Below, piece by piece: positions 8,395 through 17,376 of a DNA stretch of 64,000 bases. A program made the position numbers and the translations under genes. Numbering within the stretch: the first letter of the stretch is position 1; every line of letters starts with the position of its first letter. The notes below the pieces were generated by a model. That model was not told where the DNA came from. It made no database searches and worked only from the letters and a program-made list of their open reading frames with translations. The stretch lies in NCBI GenBank assembly GCA_964412365.1, contig CAYPOI010000001.1:19005-83004 (forward strand). Reading direction: 5' to 3'. Source of the DNA: CAMTWZ01 sp964412365. Lineage in GTDB: Bacteria > Bacteroidota > Rhodothermia > Balneolales > HLUCCA01.

Positions 8395-9336
8395 TCAGAC
8401 GTTGATCGGCGGTAGCGAGGCTTCGATTTCGGTACGTTGCGATTCCAGCCATGGAGGCAGGATGAGCGTTTCACCCAGGTGTTCCATGTCCTCATCTCGA
8501 CCAAATCCGGGTCCGTCCGTCGCCAATTCGAACACGATGCCATTCGGCTCTCGGAAATAGACGCTTTCAAACCAGAAACGATCGATTTTAGGGCTTGGCT
8601 GCAATCCGGCGCGGTTGACCAGATCTCGCAGAGCGAGTTCTTCGGCCACATCATTCATCCTCCAGGCCACATGATGCACGCCGCCGCTTCCCCATCGACC
8701 CAAAGGTAGGTCTGGAAACGCGCCGACATCCACATAGGTTCCGGAACCGCCGATGCCGGACTCAAAGCGCGTCCAGTCCCCATCCGTCGCCACGTTTTTG
8801 AATCCCATGATGCGGGTGAGTAGTTGCTCGGTCGGACCCATGGTATGCAAGGTCAGCCTCAACGTGTGAAATCCTCTGAGCTGATGTTCCGACGGAACCG
8901 GGCTCTTCTCCCAAGAGATGATTTCGCGCGGCGAAGCAGTCGTTGTTAGCGTCAGACGAAGTCCATCTGGATCACGAAATGCCAAAACCGATTCCCCGAA
9001 GCGGGTTTCTTCCGCATCAAGCGTCACATCATTCGCGGCAAGACGGTCTTTCCAGTACTGAAGCGAAGAAACCGGAATCGCGAAGGAGGTTTCGGAAACG
9101 AGTCCGTGACCTTCTTTCACCTTGGTCATGTTCGGCCACGGGAAAAAGGTAAGATCGGTGCCGGGTGTGCCATGGGCATCGGCGAAAAACAGGTGATAGA
9201 CATCCGGAGCGTCTTGATTGACGGACTTTTTCACAAGTCTTAATCCAAGCACTTGCGTGTAAAAACGTACATTACGCCCGGGATCTCCGGCGAATGCGGT
9301 GATGTGATGAATTCCGTGAACCACTGGAGTGTTCAT
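8395..9336 (-). CDS. Ring-cleaving dioxygenase, VOC family (MhqO-like)
   Basis: This 313-residue protein has two vicinal-oxygen-chelate halves. Expected metal ligands are seen in GIHHITAFAGD at the N-terminus, GGVHHVAWRM in the second half and the Glu of IVFELATDGPGF. The length and GLRLVKKSVNQD motif fit the MhqO/MhqE/YkcA group of hydroquinone-type extradiol dioxygenases, which detoxify quinones. It is transcribed divergently from the fatty acid hydroxylase gene across a 56-bp spacer that holds a 12-bp palindrome, a layout often seen when a MarR-type quinone sensor controls such genes; no regulator gene is adjacent. Confidence 0.88.
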   Translation of the reverse strand: MNTPVVHGIHHITAFAGDPGRNVRFYTQVLGLRLVKKSVNQDAPDVYHLFFADAHGTPGTDLTFFPWPNMTKVKEGHGLVSETSFAIPVSSLQYWKDRLAANDVTLDAEETRFGESVLAFRDPDGLRLTLTTTASPREIISWEKSPVPSEHQLRGFHTLRLTLHTMGPTEQLLTRIMGFKNVATDGDWTRFESGIGGSGTYVDVGAFPDLPLGRWGSGGVHHVAWRMNDVAEELALRDLVNRAGLQPSPKIDRFWFESVYFREPNGIVFELATDGPGFGRDEDMEHLGETLILPPWLESQRTEIEASLPPINV

Positions 9337-9370
9337 ATTCGATTCCTAATTGGTGTTTCGTTAAATATAC

Positions 9371-9382
9371 TTGTTTAAACAA
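9371..9382. promoter_or_regulatory. Perfect palindrome TTGTTTAAACAA in a divergent promoter region
   Basis: This 12-bp perfect inverted repeat lies in the 56-bp gap between the dioxygenase (minus strand) and the hydroxylase (plus strand). Its position and symmetry suit a dimeric repressor such as a MarR- or TetR-family protein, but no such gene is in the window. AT-rich palindromes can also arise by chance. Confidence 0.4.
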
Positions 9383-9392
9383 CTAATATCCA

Positions 9393-10130
9393 TTGCACGT
9401 TCCCATCATAATACTCGTTTTGGCCATTCTCTTGGGATGGGAGTACTGGCAGCCGTTTTTCGGGTTTTTCAAGTCCGATTGGCGCAAGCGGATGCGGCAC
9501 GACGGCTTCAATCTGGCCATCGGAGTTGCCAATGGCATCCTCATCACGCTGCTGTTCGCCTCCTTATGGGCTGCAACGGCGAGCTGGGCTGAATCCACAT
9601 CCTTTGGTTTATTCAATACAGTAGACCTTCCCATCTGGGCGCATTGGATCGGCGTTTTCTTGCTGTTGGATGTCTGGATGTACGTCTGGCACCGCATCAA
9701 CCACACCATCCCCTTCTTATGGCGGTTTCATACGTTCCATCATAGCGATACGCAGATGGATGTGACCACCGCGAGCCGGTTTCATGTGGTGGAAATCGTG
9801 CTATCGTCGGTGCTTCGCGTCCCGGTCATCGCACTGCTCGGCGTTAGCTTGGAAGAACTGGTGATCTATGAGGCGGTGATGTTCGCCGTGGTGCAATTTC
9901 ATCATGCGGACATCGGACTTCCCGCGAAACTGGACACGGTGCTTAGCTGGGTGATCGTCACTCCGAATCTGCACAAGGTGCATCATTCGGCTTGGCAGCC
10001 GGAGACTGATTCGAATTACGGTTCCCTCTTCTCGTTCTGGGATCGGTTGTTCCGCAGCAAGCGAATGAGGGAGGATTTGGAGAAGATTCGGTTTGGGGTG
10101 GATCGTGTTGACCAAGGCTCTAAGCTCTAA
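9393..10130 (+). CDS. Fatty acid hydroxylase / sterol desaturase family protein
   Basis: This integral-membrane di-iron hydroxylase has 245 residues and several hydrophobic helices. The histidine clusters expected for the iron centre are present: HRINH (~residues 102-106), HTFHHSD (~115), FHHADIG and HKVHHS. It would hydroxylate or desaturate a lipid or carotenoid chain; the substrate is not inferable. The start is a TTG at 9393: an in-frame stop lies at 9384-9386 and the first in-frame ATG comes only after ~32 conserved-looking residues. No clear Shine-Dalgarno sequence is seen. It converges on the degQ-like gene with 25 bp between, filled by short repeats. Confidence 0.85.
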   Translation: MHVPIIILVLAILLGWEYWQPFFGFFKSDWRKRMRHDGFNLAIGVANGILITLLFASLWAATASWAESTSFGLFNTVDLPIWAHWIGVFLLLDVWMYVWHRINHTIPFLWRFHTFHHSDTQMDVTTASRFHVVEIVLSSVLRVPVIALLGVSLEELVIYEAVMFAVVQFHHADIGLPAKLDTVLSWVIVTPNLHKVHHSAWQPETDSNYGSLFSFWDRLFRSKRMREDLEKIRFGVDRVDQGSKL

Positions 10131-10153
10131 GCATCCCGCATCCAGCATCCCGC
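10117..10153. repeat. Short tandem repeats between hydroxylase and protease genes
   Basis: Two copies of the heptamer GCTCTAA (10117-10130) encode the last residues and stop of the hydroxylase. They are followed by GCATCCCGC at 10131-10139 and again at 10145-10153, separated by ATCCA. The array fills almost the whole convergent intergenic gap. No hairpin with a T tract is visible, so it is not an obvious terminator. Confidence 0.7.
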
Positions 10154-10155
10154 TT

Positions 10156-11337
10156 CTACTGCCCCGCCCAGCGCCTCAGCGATTCGTTCTCAAGACCGGA
10201 TAGTTCGAACGCGAGACGCATCACGCGTCCTTCACGCCAGATGGACAAGTCTACGCTTTCACCCGGACGCAACACCGCGATGCGTGTCTGCAATTCATTC
10301 GCTTCGTTCACTTCCATGCCGTTCACGCTCAGCACGATGTCGCGCATGCGGAGTCCTCCTTTGTCTGCCGCGCCACCACGGACGAGGTTCACGACTTCCA
10401 CTCCTTGAACATCGGTCATGCCGGCGGTTTCGGCACGGTCTTGATCCACAGCCACGATCTGAACTCCGAGATACGCGCGACGCACATCCCCGAATTCAAT
10501 GAGATCTTGAGCGATCTTGAACGCCAGATTGATCGGAACCGCGAAACCATACCCTTGATACGCCCCATTTTCGGTCGCGATGGCGGTGTTGATGCCGATG
10601 AGGTGTCCGCGCGAATTGACCAGCGCGCCACCAGAATTTCCTTTGTTGATGGCCGCATCCGTCTGGATGAAGCTCTCGATGCGCATCCGATCATTAATGA
10701 TGGCCACATCCCGCCCCAATGCGCTAACGATTCCAGCAGTGACCGTCGAACGAAGCCGAAACGGATTTCCGACTGCCATCACCCAATCGCCCACTTCCAA
10801 TTCATCCGAATCGCCAATCGTGATATGTGGAAGTTCGGTCGACTCGATTTTAAGGACAGCCAAATCTGTGGATGGATCGCGGCCAATCAGTTTCGCAGGA
10901 TACGTGCGCTTATTGGTCAACCCCACCATGATGCTGTTTTCGATGGCATCGGCGATCACATGATTGTTTGTGATGATGTATCCATCCGCCGTAATGAGCA
11001 CACCTGATCCGATGGATGTGGTTTCCCGACGAGGAAGGATGCGATCGAGCATGGTCGGGTCGGACGAACCGACTTCCCTCGAGCTAGGAACTCTTGTTTC
11101 GATGTAGACAACGGTCGGAGTGACGGACCGTGAAACGGATTTCAGGTCGGGAGTGAGTCCGCCGGTGATGGCGGGAATCACCACCTCCGATGGATCAGCC
11201 TGTTTCACTTGAGTGAGCTGGATCCTGGTTTCATAAGGGATGGAAATACCCGCATAAAACACCATCACCACCATGCCGGAAACCATTCCGATCAGGATGA
11301 GGAGCACACCAGTGAGAAGTTTGTGATTCGTGTTCAT
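10156..11337 (-). CDS. Trypsin-like serine protease with one PDZ domain (HtrA/DegS type)
   Basis: This 393-residue periplasmic protease is anchored by an N-terminal hydrophobic segment (~residues 7-29). The catalytic triad is visible: His in ITNNHVIADA, Asp in STDLAVLKI and Ser in GNSGGALV. A single PDZ domain follows (~residues 290-375, LGVQIV...GLRMRDIVLSVNG). One PDZ and a membrane anchor suggest a DegS-like regulatory or quality-control role rather than a DegP chaperone. It overlaps recO by 4 nt (ATGA) and is last in the DUF3047 - MMPL - recO operon. Confidence 0.93.
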   Translation of the reverse strand: MNTNHKLLTGVLLILIGMVSGMVVMVFYAGISIPYETRIQLTQVKQADPSEVVIPAITGGLTPDLKSVSRSVTPTVVYIETRVPSSREVGSSDPTMLDRILPRRETTSIGSGVLITADGYIITNNHVIADAIENSIMVGLTNKRTYPAKLIGRDPSTDLAVLKIESTELPHITIGDSDELEVGDWVMAVGNPFRLRSTVTAGIVSALGRDVAIINDRMRIESFIQTDAAINKGNSGGALVNSRGHLIGINTAIATENGAYQGYGFAVPINLAFKIAQDLIEFGDVRRAYLGVQIVAVDQDRAETAGMTDVQGVEVVNLVRGGAADKGGLRMRDIVLSVNGMEVNEANELQTRIAVLRPGESVDLSIWREGRVMRLAFELSGLENESLRRWAGQ

Positions 11338-12074
11338 GTACCGGCTTCGTCGAGTGATCTGAAGAGCAATGCGTCGGACCGACGCTCCCGCATCGACGAC
11401 GCATGTTGTTGAATATATACATCCAAATGATGAATGAGCTGTTTTAGTTCACTCGCTGGCATGCTTTTTTTAAATAACGCCGATTGACGGGCTCGGATTG
11501 CGATGCGCAGATACGCCGATTGGGCATCGGTCAACTTGAAGGAAAGTCCCATTCCGGGCACATCCGACAGCTCACCGTCCTCCACATTCAGGAATCGACC
11601 ACTTACTTCCGAATCGGATATCACAAACCCCATGAATTCGCTCACACGAATCTGGATATAAGGTAAAATATAGGCCGGTTCGATGTCGGGTGGCGCGTTG
11701 TTCAACCATCCCAAAAGTGATTCCGCAAAATCGAAATAGTCGGACATGGGCTGATCTTCGTGCATCATCTGATCTGTAAGCTCCAGAAAGGCCATCACAA
11801 GGGCCAATCGTCCGAAATCGGTACGGATGCCCCATGTTTGTGTGCGGAACTCGGTGAGGGTCAGCGTTTGGATCGACCTCCCCTCCTTCAAGCTCACCTG
11901 GATGTTCAGAACCGAGCCCGGTTCCAGGTATCCGGCGAATGGGGATTTCGGATTTCGGCACCCTTTCGCCATCACCGCCATTTTCCCTGTTTCACGGGTG
12001 AACAGGGTGACAATGCGGCTGGACTCCTGAAAGTCCACACACCTCAACACGATCGCGGGTGTGCGGAGCGTCAT
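11334..12074 (-). CDS. recO: DNA repair protein RecO
   Basis: RecO (246 residues) acts with RecR/RecF to load RecA on SSB-coated gaps and in strand annealing. The N-terminal OB fold starts with the typical TPAIVLRCVDFQESSRIVTLFTRE-like pattern; the helical C-terminal domain follows. The Cys4 zinc knuckle found in many RecO proteins is absent: only Cys12 and Cys39 occur. Some RecO proteins, including that of E. coli, also lack it. It begins one base inside the MMPL stop (TGATG) and overlaps the protease start, so it is translationally coupled on both sides. Confidence 0.93.
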   Translation of the reverse strand: MTLRTPAIVLRCVDFQESSRIVTLFTRETGKMAVMAKGCRNPKSPFAGYLEPGSVLNIQVSLKEGRSIQTLTLTEFRTQTWGIRTDFGRLALVMAFLELTDQMMHEDQPMSDYFDFAESLLGWLNNAPPDIEPAYILPYIQIRVSEFMGFVISDSEVSGRFLNVEDGELSDVPGMGLSFKLTDAQSAYLRIAIRARQSALFKKSMPASELKQLIHHLDVYIQQHASSMRERRSDALLFRSLDEAGT

Positions 12075-14470
12075 CAGTTCTCGTCTTTATGCCGGGCGAT
12101 GAAGTGGATCCATCCGCGGTCTTCCAATACTTGGATGAGCGCCGGTAAGAAGGTCAGGGCAGATAACAAGGTCATGCCCACGCCGATGGTGGCAAGCAGT
12201 CCGATGGAATACAAGCCGGGATGGTTGGTGAGCAGCAAGCCCATGAACCCGAACATGGTGGTAATGGATCCGATGGAGATATGCTGACCCGTGCTTTTCA
12301 GAACGTTCCACATGCTTTTCGGTCCTTCCTCCAAATACCGAGTTGCCAAATGGACTCCATTATCATTTCCGATGCCCAAAATCGCAGGCAGAACCACCAA
12401 GTTGTAGAAGTTGAACTTGATGTCGAATAAAATCATGATGCCGAAGGTCCACGACAGACCCACAATGAGTGGCAACATGGCGATGATCGACCAACGCAAC
12501 GATCGGAAGGAGAACAACACGATCAGAACAATCATCACGAAGGTTCCGGTCACGAAATACGGACTTTCATCTTGCATCAGTTCCAGCATTTCCGCAGCGG
12601 CGATGCTGGTGCTTCCGCTATGGAATTCGCGTCCATCGGAAGTGGTGATGAGGCCGATTTCATTCTTGAATGCGATAGAATTGCGTCCGTCCGACAATCC
12701 GACGGATGGATAAATCATCACGAATTTGCCGAGCTCGCCGTCGCGGGTCATGAACCGGTTTTTGAGGTAATCCGGGATTTCGTCCAAGTCGATGGGCTTC
12801 GTCACTTTCGACGCCCGACGCAGGATGTTCAAATTCTCATTGTCCTGACCACTGATGAACGGATCATCGAGTTGNNNNNNNNNNNNNNNNNNNNNNNNNN
12901 NNNNNNNNNNNNNNNNNNNNNNNNNNNNNNNNNNNNNNNNNNNNNNNNNNNNNNNNNNNNNNNNNNNNNNNNNNTTGTATTCGGGGAACTCCGGCTCCAG
13001 CTTGCCGAAATCATATTCGAAGGAGATGCGTCCGGAAAACACGATGACCAAGAACATCACGACGAAGCCGAAGATGGTGATGGGTAAGGCGAACGGGTAG
13101 CGTTTGGTCACGACCACGGCATGTTCATCGACCACATTCCGGTTTACCAGGATCCATCCGAACCGCTCGAACAGGGTGACCAAAGCCGGAAGGATGAACG
13201 ACATCGCGAACCAAGCCAGCATGATGCCGACCGTTGCGATGAATCCGAATTCGGAAAAGCCTCTGAAATCGGCGAACGTGAGCACGAACAACGCGACGGC
13301 TGTGGTCGTGGCCGCCGTGAAGATCGCCGCTCCGGATGATTCATAGGTAGCAAGGATCGCTTTTTCCACATCCATCCCGTCTGATCGCATTTCCAAATAG
13401 CGGGCATAAAAGTGGATGCCGTAATCGATGCCCAATCCGAACAAGATCACAAACAGGACGGACGTCATCGTATTGAGTCCGCCCAGGTACAGATACGTGA
13501 GTCCGAATGTGTAGACCAGACTCAAAAACAGCGGAATTCCGATCACCAACACCGAGACAGGTGCGCGTATGAAAAAGCTGAAGAATCCCTTCCGACGGTC
13601 TTCGATCGAGCCGCGCTTGTAGTTCAGATACTTTTTCCCAAGGAAATAGAACATCACCAAGAGCAACACACTTCCGATTCCGGTGCTGAAGCTGTTGAAG
13701 ACGTCGTCCATGATGGAGTCGATTTCAAGCAAGTGTTTTTTAAGGCGGCCACCGAATTTGACTTGCATCTCGGGATGGTAGCTGGCCGGGTTCATCGCCA
13801 CGACCAAGGAATCGTAGTTGACGAACATCCGGCGGAGGAAGGCCAGATCGCTCTTGGCACCGGTCGGGAATAATTTGAGCGTGACAACCGTGCTGTCGGC
13901 ATTGACCGGATATTCGGTCGGAATCATCTCCTTGTACACGTCTTCGAATTGCTGACCGGCGTCATCCTCTTCCTCGTAGTCCTCATCGTCTCCGAAATCG
14001 ATGAAAAACGGATTCGCTTCCAGTTTGGCGTTCTCGATCTCATCATCCAAATAGAGGATCAATTCATCCAATTCGTCTTCTGTTGCCAAAAACAGCGCGT
14101 AATCTTTCAGGACTTCCGTGTCTTTTCGGAATTCGACCTTGCTGAAATAGGGAGATTGCGAGCGACGGTCGTACAGTTCGAGGCTTTTGACGATGAGGTC
14201 TTCGGCGAAGCGCTTATTGGCTTCGAAATCGGGAGAACCGATGGCCACATCCATTTCCGTTTCACCGCCGACGGTTTCACGAAGCTGGTTCAGGGCGATG
14301 ACACGGGGATTGTCTGCCGGCAGCAGATTGGCGATGTCGGTATCGATTTTCAGCTGAAGGGCGAAGTAGGCGGCGACGAGTCCCACAAGAAATGCCATGC
14401 CGATCACACGGTACGGATGACGCACATTCCACAGAATGAGCGGTCTCAAATAATGAAGAAACTTATGCAT
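12074..14470 (-). CDS. MMPL/RND-type lipid or efflux transporter (contains assembly gap)
   Basis: The two-fold repeat of the RND/MMPL superfamily is clear: TM1 near residues 21-38, a large periplasmic loop, TM2-6 with the sterol-sensing-like block LFGLGIDYGIHFYARY, then TM7 (~475-495), a second loop and TM8-12 with GIGNDNGVHLATRYLE. A very acidic insert (GDDEDYEEEDD) lies in loop 1 near residue 155. One hundred N replace part of loop 2. The frame happens to match on both sides, but loop 2 is much shorter than loop 1, so true sequence is probably missing and the 798-residue length is not reliable. Hydrophobic lipid export, hopanoid-like or otherwise, is plausible. It is preceded at 6 nt by DUF3047 and followed by recO. 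Confidence 0.88.
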   Translation of the reverse strand: MHKFLHYLRPLILWNVRHPYRVIGMAFLVGLVAAYFALQLKIDTDIANLLPADNPRVIALNQLRETVGGETEMDVAIGSPDFEANKRFAEDLIVKSLELYDRRSQSPYFSKVEFRKDTEVLKDYALFLATEDELDELILYLDDEIENAKLEANPFFIDFGDDEDYEEEDDAGQQFEDVYKEMIPTEYPVNADSTVVTLKLFPTGAKSDLAFLRRMFVNYDSLVVAMNPASYHPEMQVKFGGRLKKHLLEIDSIMDDVFNSFSTGIGSVLLLVMFYFLGKKYLNYKRGSIEDRRKGFFSFFIRAPVSVLVIGIPLFLSLVYTFGLTYLYLGGLNTMTSVLFVILFGLGIDYGIHFYARYLEMRSDGMDVEKAILATYESSGAAIFTAATTTAVALFVLTFADFRGFSEFGFIATVGIMLAWFAMSFILPALVTLFERFGWILVNRNVVDEHAVVVTKRYPFALPITIFGFVVMFLVIVFSGRISFEYDFGKLEPEFPEYXXXXXXXXXXXXXXXXXXXXXXXXXXXXXXXXXXQLDDPFISGQDNENLNILRRASKVTKPIDLDEIPDYLKNRFMTRDGELGKFVMIYPSVGLSDGRNSIAFKNEIGLITTSDGREFHSGSTSIAAAEMLELMQDESPYFVTGTFVMIVLIVLFSFRSLRWSIIAMLPLIVGLSWTFGIMILFDIKFNFYNLVVLPAILGIGNDNGVHLATRYLEEGPKSMWNVLKSTGQHISIGSITTMFGFMGLLLTNHPGLYSIGLLATIGVGMTLLSALTFLPALIQVLEDRGWIHFIARHKDEN
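12875..12974. other. Assembly gap (100 N)
   Basis: Exactly 100 unknown bases lie inside the MMPL transporter gene, in the second periplasmic loop. The round number indicates a default scaffold gap rather than a measured length. Confidence 0.99.
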
Positions 14471-14476
14471 AGAGAA

Positions 14477-15169
14477 TCAGGGTGCGGACTTCAGAATAAT
14501 GCGGTCGTAATCGGCTTTTGAAAAGGACTGGGTATCGTCGGCATCACTCAAGATGAGGATACCGATCGGGCGTTTCGGCACGGCGCCTCGGAAAAATCGG
14601 TTGTAATCGTCGACGATGTTCCTCTCGAAAGTGATCCATTTGCCCAGGTTTTTGGGTCCGGATTCCATCACAACAATATGTTGCATGTTCATGTTCCGTG
14701 AAGCGGTTTTACCTTCTTCCACCGTGCTGCTCCACGTGTATCGAACCACTTTTGGCATCCGAAACGCATTGAAACCCCATACCACGTAAATGCTGGCGGC
14801 CACATCGTTCTTCTTATCGGCGAATTCATTGGCCCCTTCGGGAAGTGCGTGAACGCGCCAATCCCAACTTAGAATCGGCATGTCGCGGATATCATTCAAA
14901 GTCTCGGCACCGATTTCCAATGACAGGTGCTTCGCATGCGATCCTTCATAACGCAGAAAAGTGCGTCCACCCTCTTTTCGGATGGCATAGTGATAATCGT
15001 CACGCGACTCGCCGACATAGTTCGACGGCTTCGCATTCCCATCCCGATTGTACCATTTGGATGGCAAGGATCCGGGCGCTTCGTTCTCAAAATCTTCCAA
15101 CACGACTTGACCTGAACTGGAGCCTATGAAAACGGAAACGAATAAACAAAAAATATAAACAGCGCGCAT
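14477..15169 (-). CDS. Exported DUF3047 domain protein
   Basis: This 230-residue protein has a signal peptide (residues 1-20, ending near SSSGQ). The rest matches the DUF3047 pattern: LSWDWRVHALPEGANE, followed by NDVAASIYVVWG, a KVVRYTWSS strand and a terminal DADDTQSFSKADYDRIIL. The fold is probably a beta-sandwich, carbohydrate-binding-like. Function is not established. It is first in the operon with the MMPL transporter, 6 nt upstream, which suggests a periplasmic accessory role, but that is inference. A TAAGTTTA at 15198-15205 (minus strand) is a weak promoter candidate. Confidence 0.8.
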   Translation of the reverse strand: MRAVYIFCLFVSVFIGSSSGQVVLEDFENEAPGSLPSKWYNRDGNAKPSNYVGESRDDYHYAIRKEGGRTFLRYEGSHAKHLSLEIGAETLNDIRDMPILSWDWRVHALPEGANEFADKKNDVAASIYVVWGFNAFRMPKVVRYTWSSTVEEGKTASRNMNMQHIVVMESGPKNLGKWITFERNIVDDYNRFFRGAVPKRPIGILILSDADDTQSFSKADYDRIILKSAP

Positions 15170-15229
15170 CTCAGTGAGATAAAGACGTTATGAAATTAAA
15201 CTTACCATTTTAACGACCTGCCTACAAGC

Positions 15230-16333
15230 CTATTGCGATGCGGTCGGAGTCGCAGGAAGCAATCCGCTTACCTGCTTCCAAAGGTCTGTGGATTCCAATT
15301 TGTATTGAGCCGCCTTGACCATGAGATGAGCCCGTTCCACATCCTGCGTCGATTTGTCCAACATGGAGGCGACCCGACCCGTGATATCACCTTCAGTACG
15401 GATCAGTCCTTGCGGATACTCGTATTCCATTAAAAGTTCTTCATACTTGTGGCTCCAGGAGGTCGCGATGCAGGGTACGCCCTGACTAAGCGCGCTTACG
15501 AGTCCATGAAACCGGCTCGTTACCACCGCAAACGAGGCACCGATGATGCCTTTAATCATGAGGGGATGCGATTCTTTCACCACACGCAAAGGCTCGGATA
15601 ACGTTGAATTGATGAGCGCCGCGACCTTCACATCCTGATCCGCCTCATGCAAGAGGATGAACGCCTCCCTCCCATTCGCTCGGATGGCGTCGATCAAGGC
15701 CCGCATCGTATCGAGATAGGCTTTTTCTCCCCCATCCGTCGCCACGATCATCTTGATGTTCGGGATGATGGCCACACGCCCGGCATACCAAGCCGCATCT
15801 TTCGGAACGAGGGGTTTCACGAGGTTCGTGAAATCCGGTTTACGGATGATGGTTTCTGCCGAATGAATCCCGTTCACATGCGCCATCGATACCGAATCAC
15901 GGACAAACACACGGTCGGCTTGCGAGAACACGGTTTTCATTTCGGCGCGAAGTTCCGGGACACGAAATGGTCCGAAGGCCTGCGGAAGCAGGATCACCAC
16001 TTTTCCATCCTGTTTCCATCGGCGGATATGGGAACTGATGCGCCTCTTCGCCTTTTTCGCGCCCCAAGGATCGCCGTAGGCATATCCGGATGCATCGAGA
16101 ACCATGTCCACCTCCGACTCCTTCACATCACCGAAGAGTCCGAAACCCGACTTCGGAAGCAAACCCGCGGCACGGATCTGTTTCTTGGTCGCACGTGGTG
16201 AGGTTTCCATCACCAAACGCACCGGTCGGTCAAACAAGGCCACCTGCTCTTTCACGGCATGAAGCATGAGCTCCGCGCCTTTGTTCACAAATTCCACACC
16301 GCGGAGTTCGATGGTGTACTTATCCGTTTTCAT
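15230..16333 (-). CDS. Polysaccharide pyruvyl transferase family protein
   Basis: This 367-residue member of the CsaB/WcaK family would attach a pyruvate ketal to a surface glycan, or act in the related transferase fold. The C-terminal signature SRFHGLVSALSQGVPCIA plus SWSHKYEELL is clear, and the N-terminal half has the GAELML and ASGYAYGDPWG motifs. It is the last gene of glycan locus 1 and overlaps the nitroreductase gene by 14 nt, indicating tight coupling. Confidence 0.88.
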   Translation of the reverse strand: MKTDKYTIELRGVEFVNKGAELMLHAVKEQVALFDRPVRLVMETSPRATKKQIRAAGLLPKSGFGLFGDVKESEVDMVLDASGYAYGDPWGAKKAKRRISSHIRRWKQDGKVVILLPQAFGPFRVPELRAEMKTVFSQADRVFVRDSVSMAHVNGIHSAETIIRKPDFTNLVKPLVPKDAAWYAGRVAIIPNIKMIVATDGGEKAYLDTMRALIDAIRANGREAFILLHEADQDVKVAALINSTLSEPLRVVKESHPLMIKGIIGASFAVVTSRFHGLVSALSQGVPCIATSWSHKYEELLMEYEYPQGLIRTEGDITGRVASMLDKSTQDVERAHLMVKAAQYKLESTDLWKQVSGLLPATPTASQ

Positions 16334-17372
16334 ATGTCCTCACTTCGTCCAGCGGACGTTTTTCCGAATAGGCCACCATCCCTTCCGGGTCTGGATATCC
16401 AACCGCCATGCACATGATGGGGCGTTGATGCGGACCAAGATTCAGGCTTTTTTCCATCATTTTTTCGCGAGATTCGATATCGGGCCAGTTGATGGGACAA
16501 CTGCTCAGCCCCAGGGTTTCCAATGCCAGCATGAAGGTCATCGACGCCAGGCTTCCATCCACATAAATCACGTGTCGGTCGCGCTCATCGAAATAGGCAT
16601 CCAGATTTCCCACAATCACAATGAACACCGGAAAGTTGTGAGAAAATCCCCGAGTGCCCATTGGGATCTGAGATAATTTTGCGACCTGTTCTTTTTGGTC
16701 GAAAATGAGAAACTCATAGGGCTGACGGTTGCAGGCGCTGGGGGCGAGTCCGGCGGCGAGCATGGCTTTGTCGATGAGGTCGCGCGGAACGGGTTTGTCG
16801 AGAAACCATCGAACCGACTTCCGCTGCTGCGTGAGTTTGAGAAACTGCTCATAACTCACATCCGAAGCCGATTCTTTAAAGCGGAAGTACGGTACACGCA
16901 CCTTCGCAATGGTTCGAGTATGGTTGGATGCGGCCAAAATCGCATCAAAGGTCGCTTTTTCTTTATTGATGACGGGATGCGACACATCAACGGCCTCGAA
17001 ATAGGACACCATCACATCCAAAAACCATTGGATTTGCTGATCCTGGTCGGGCATCGGCGCGGCCATCACGGCTTTCAGACTGGCCACGGTTTCTTCGATG
17101 AAATCCAACGCGAACACCGATTTCCGCGGACGCATGATCAAGCCCTTTTCCAAGCGATGGGTGTTCCGCACCAACAAAAACAGATTGCTTTGGTCTTGAT
17201 GGGTTTGGTCGAGGTAACGGATCTTACCGGCCAAGACACCCCTCATTTCGCGGCGGAACGCACCAGAAAAAAAGGTGTAATAGATGACCGACAAAAACCG
17301 GTTCCGATAGAACAGCTTCGGGATATGATATTGAACGAGCGCGAAATACGCTTTTTGAAGACGGTTGGGCAT
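16320..17372 (-). CDS. Nitroreductase-fold protein of a glycan locus
   Basis: This 350-residue protein has an FMN-dependent nitroreductase domain from about residue 155: RKSVRWFLDKPVPRDLI, GLAPSACNRQPYEF and a late GLSSCPINWPD / GYP motif are typical. An extra N-terminal region of ~150 residues, helical and rich in basic and aromatic residues (HRLEKGLIM motif), precedes it. Proteins of this form recur beside pyruvyl transferases in surface-glycan loci; their redox substrate is unknown. The start at 17372 (MPNRLQKAYF) is preferred, because the longer reading frame from 17507 runs inside the flippase gene and is Cys/Ser-rich nonsense. It begins 4 nt after the flippase stop. Confidence 0.85.
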   Translation of the reverse strand: MPNRLQKAYFALVQYHIPKLFYRNRFLSVIYYTFFSGAFRREMRGVLAGKIRYLDQTHQDQSNLFLLVRNTHRLEKGLIMRPRKSVFALDFIEETVASLKAVMAAPMPDQDQQIQWFLDVMVSYFEAVDVSHPVINKEKATFDAILAASNHTRTIAKVRVPYFRFKESASDVSYEQFLKLTQQRKSVRWFLDKPVPRDLIDKAMLAAGLAPSACNRQPYEFLIFDQKEQVAKLSQIPMGTRGFSHNFPVFIVIVGNLDAYFDERDRHVIYVDGSLASMTFMLALETLGLSSCPINWPDIESREKMMEKSLNLGPHQRPIMCMAVGYPDPEGMVAYSEKRPLDEVRTYENG

Positions 17373-17376
17373 GATG

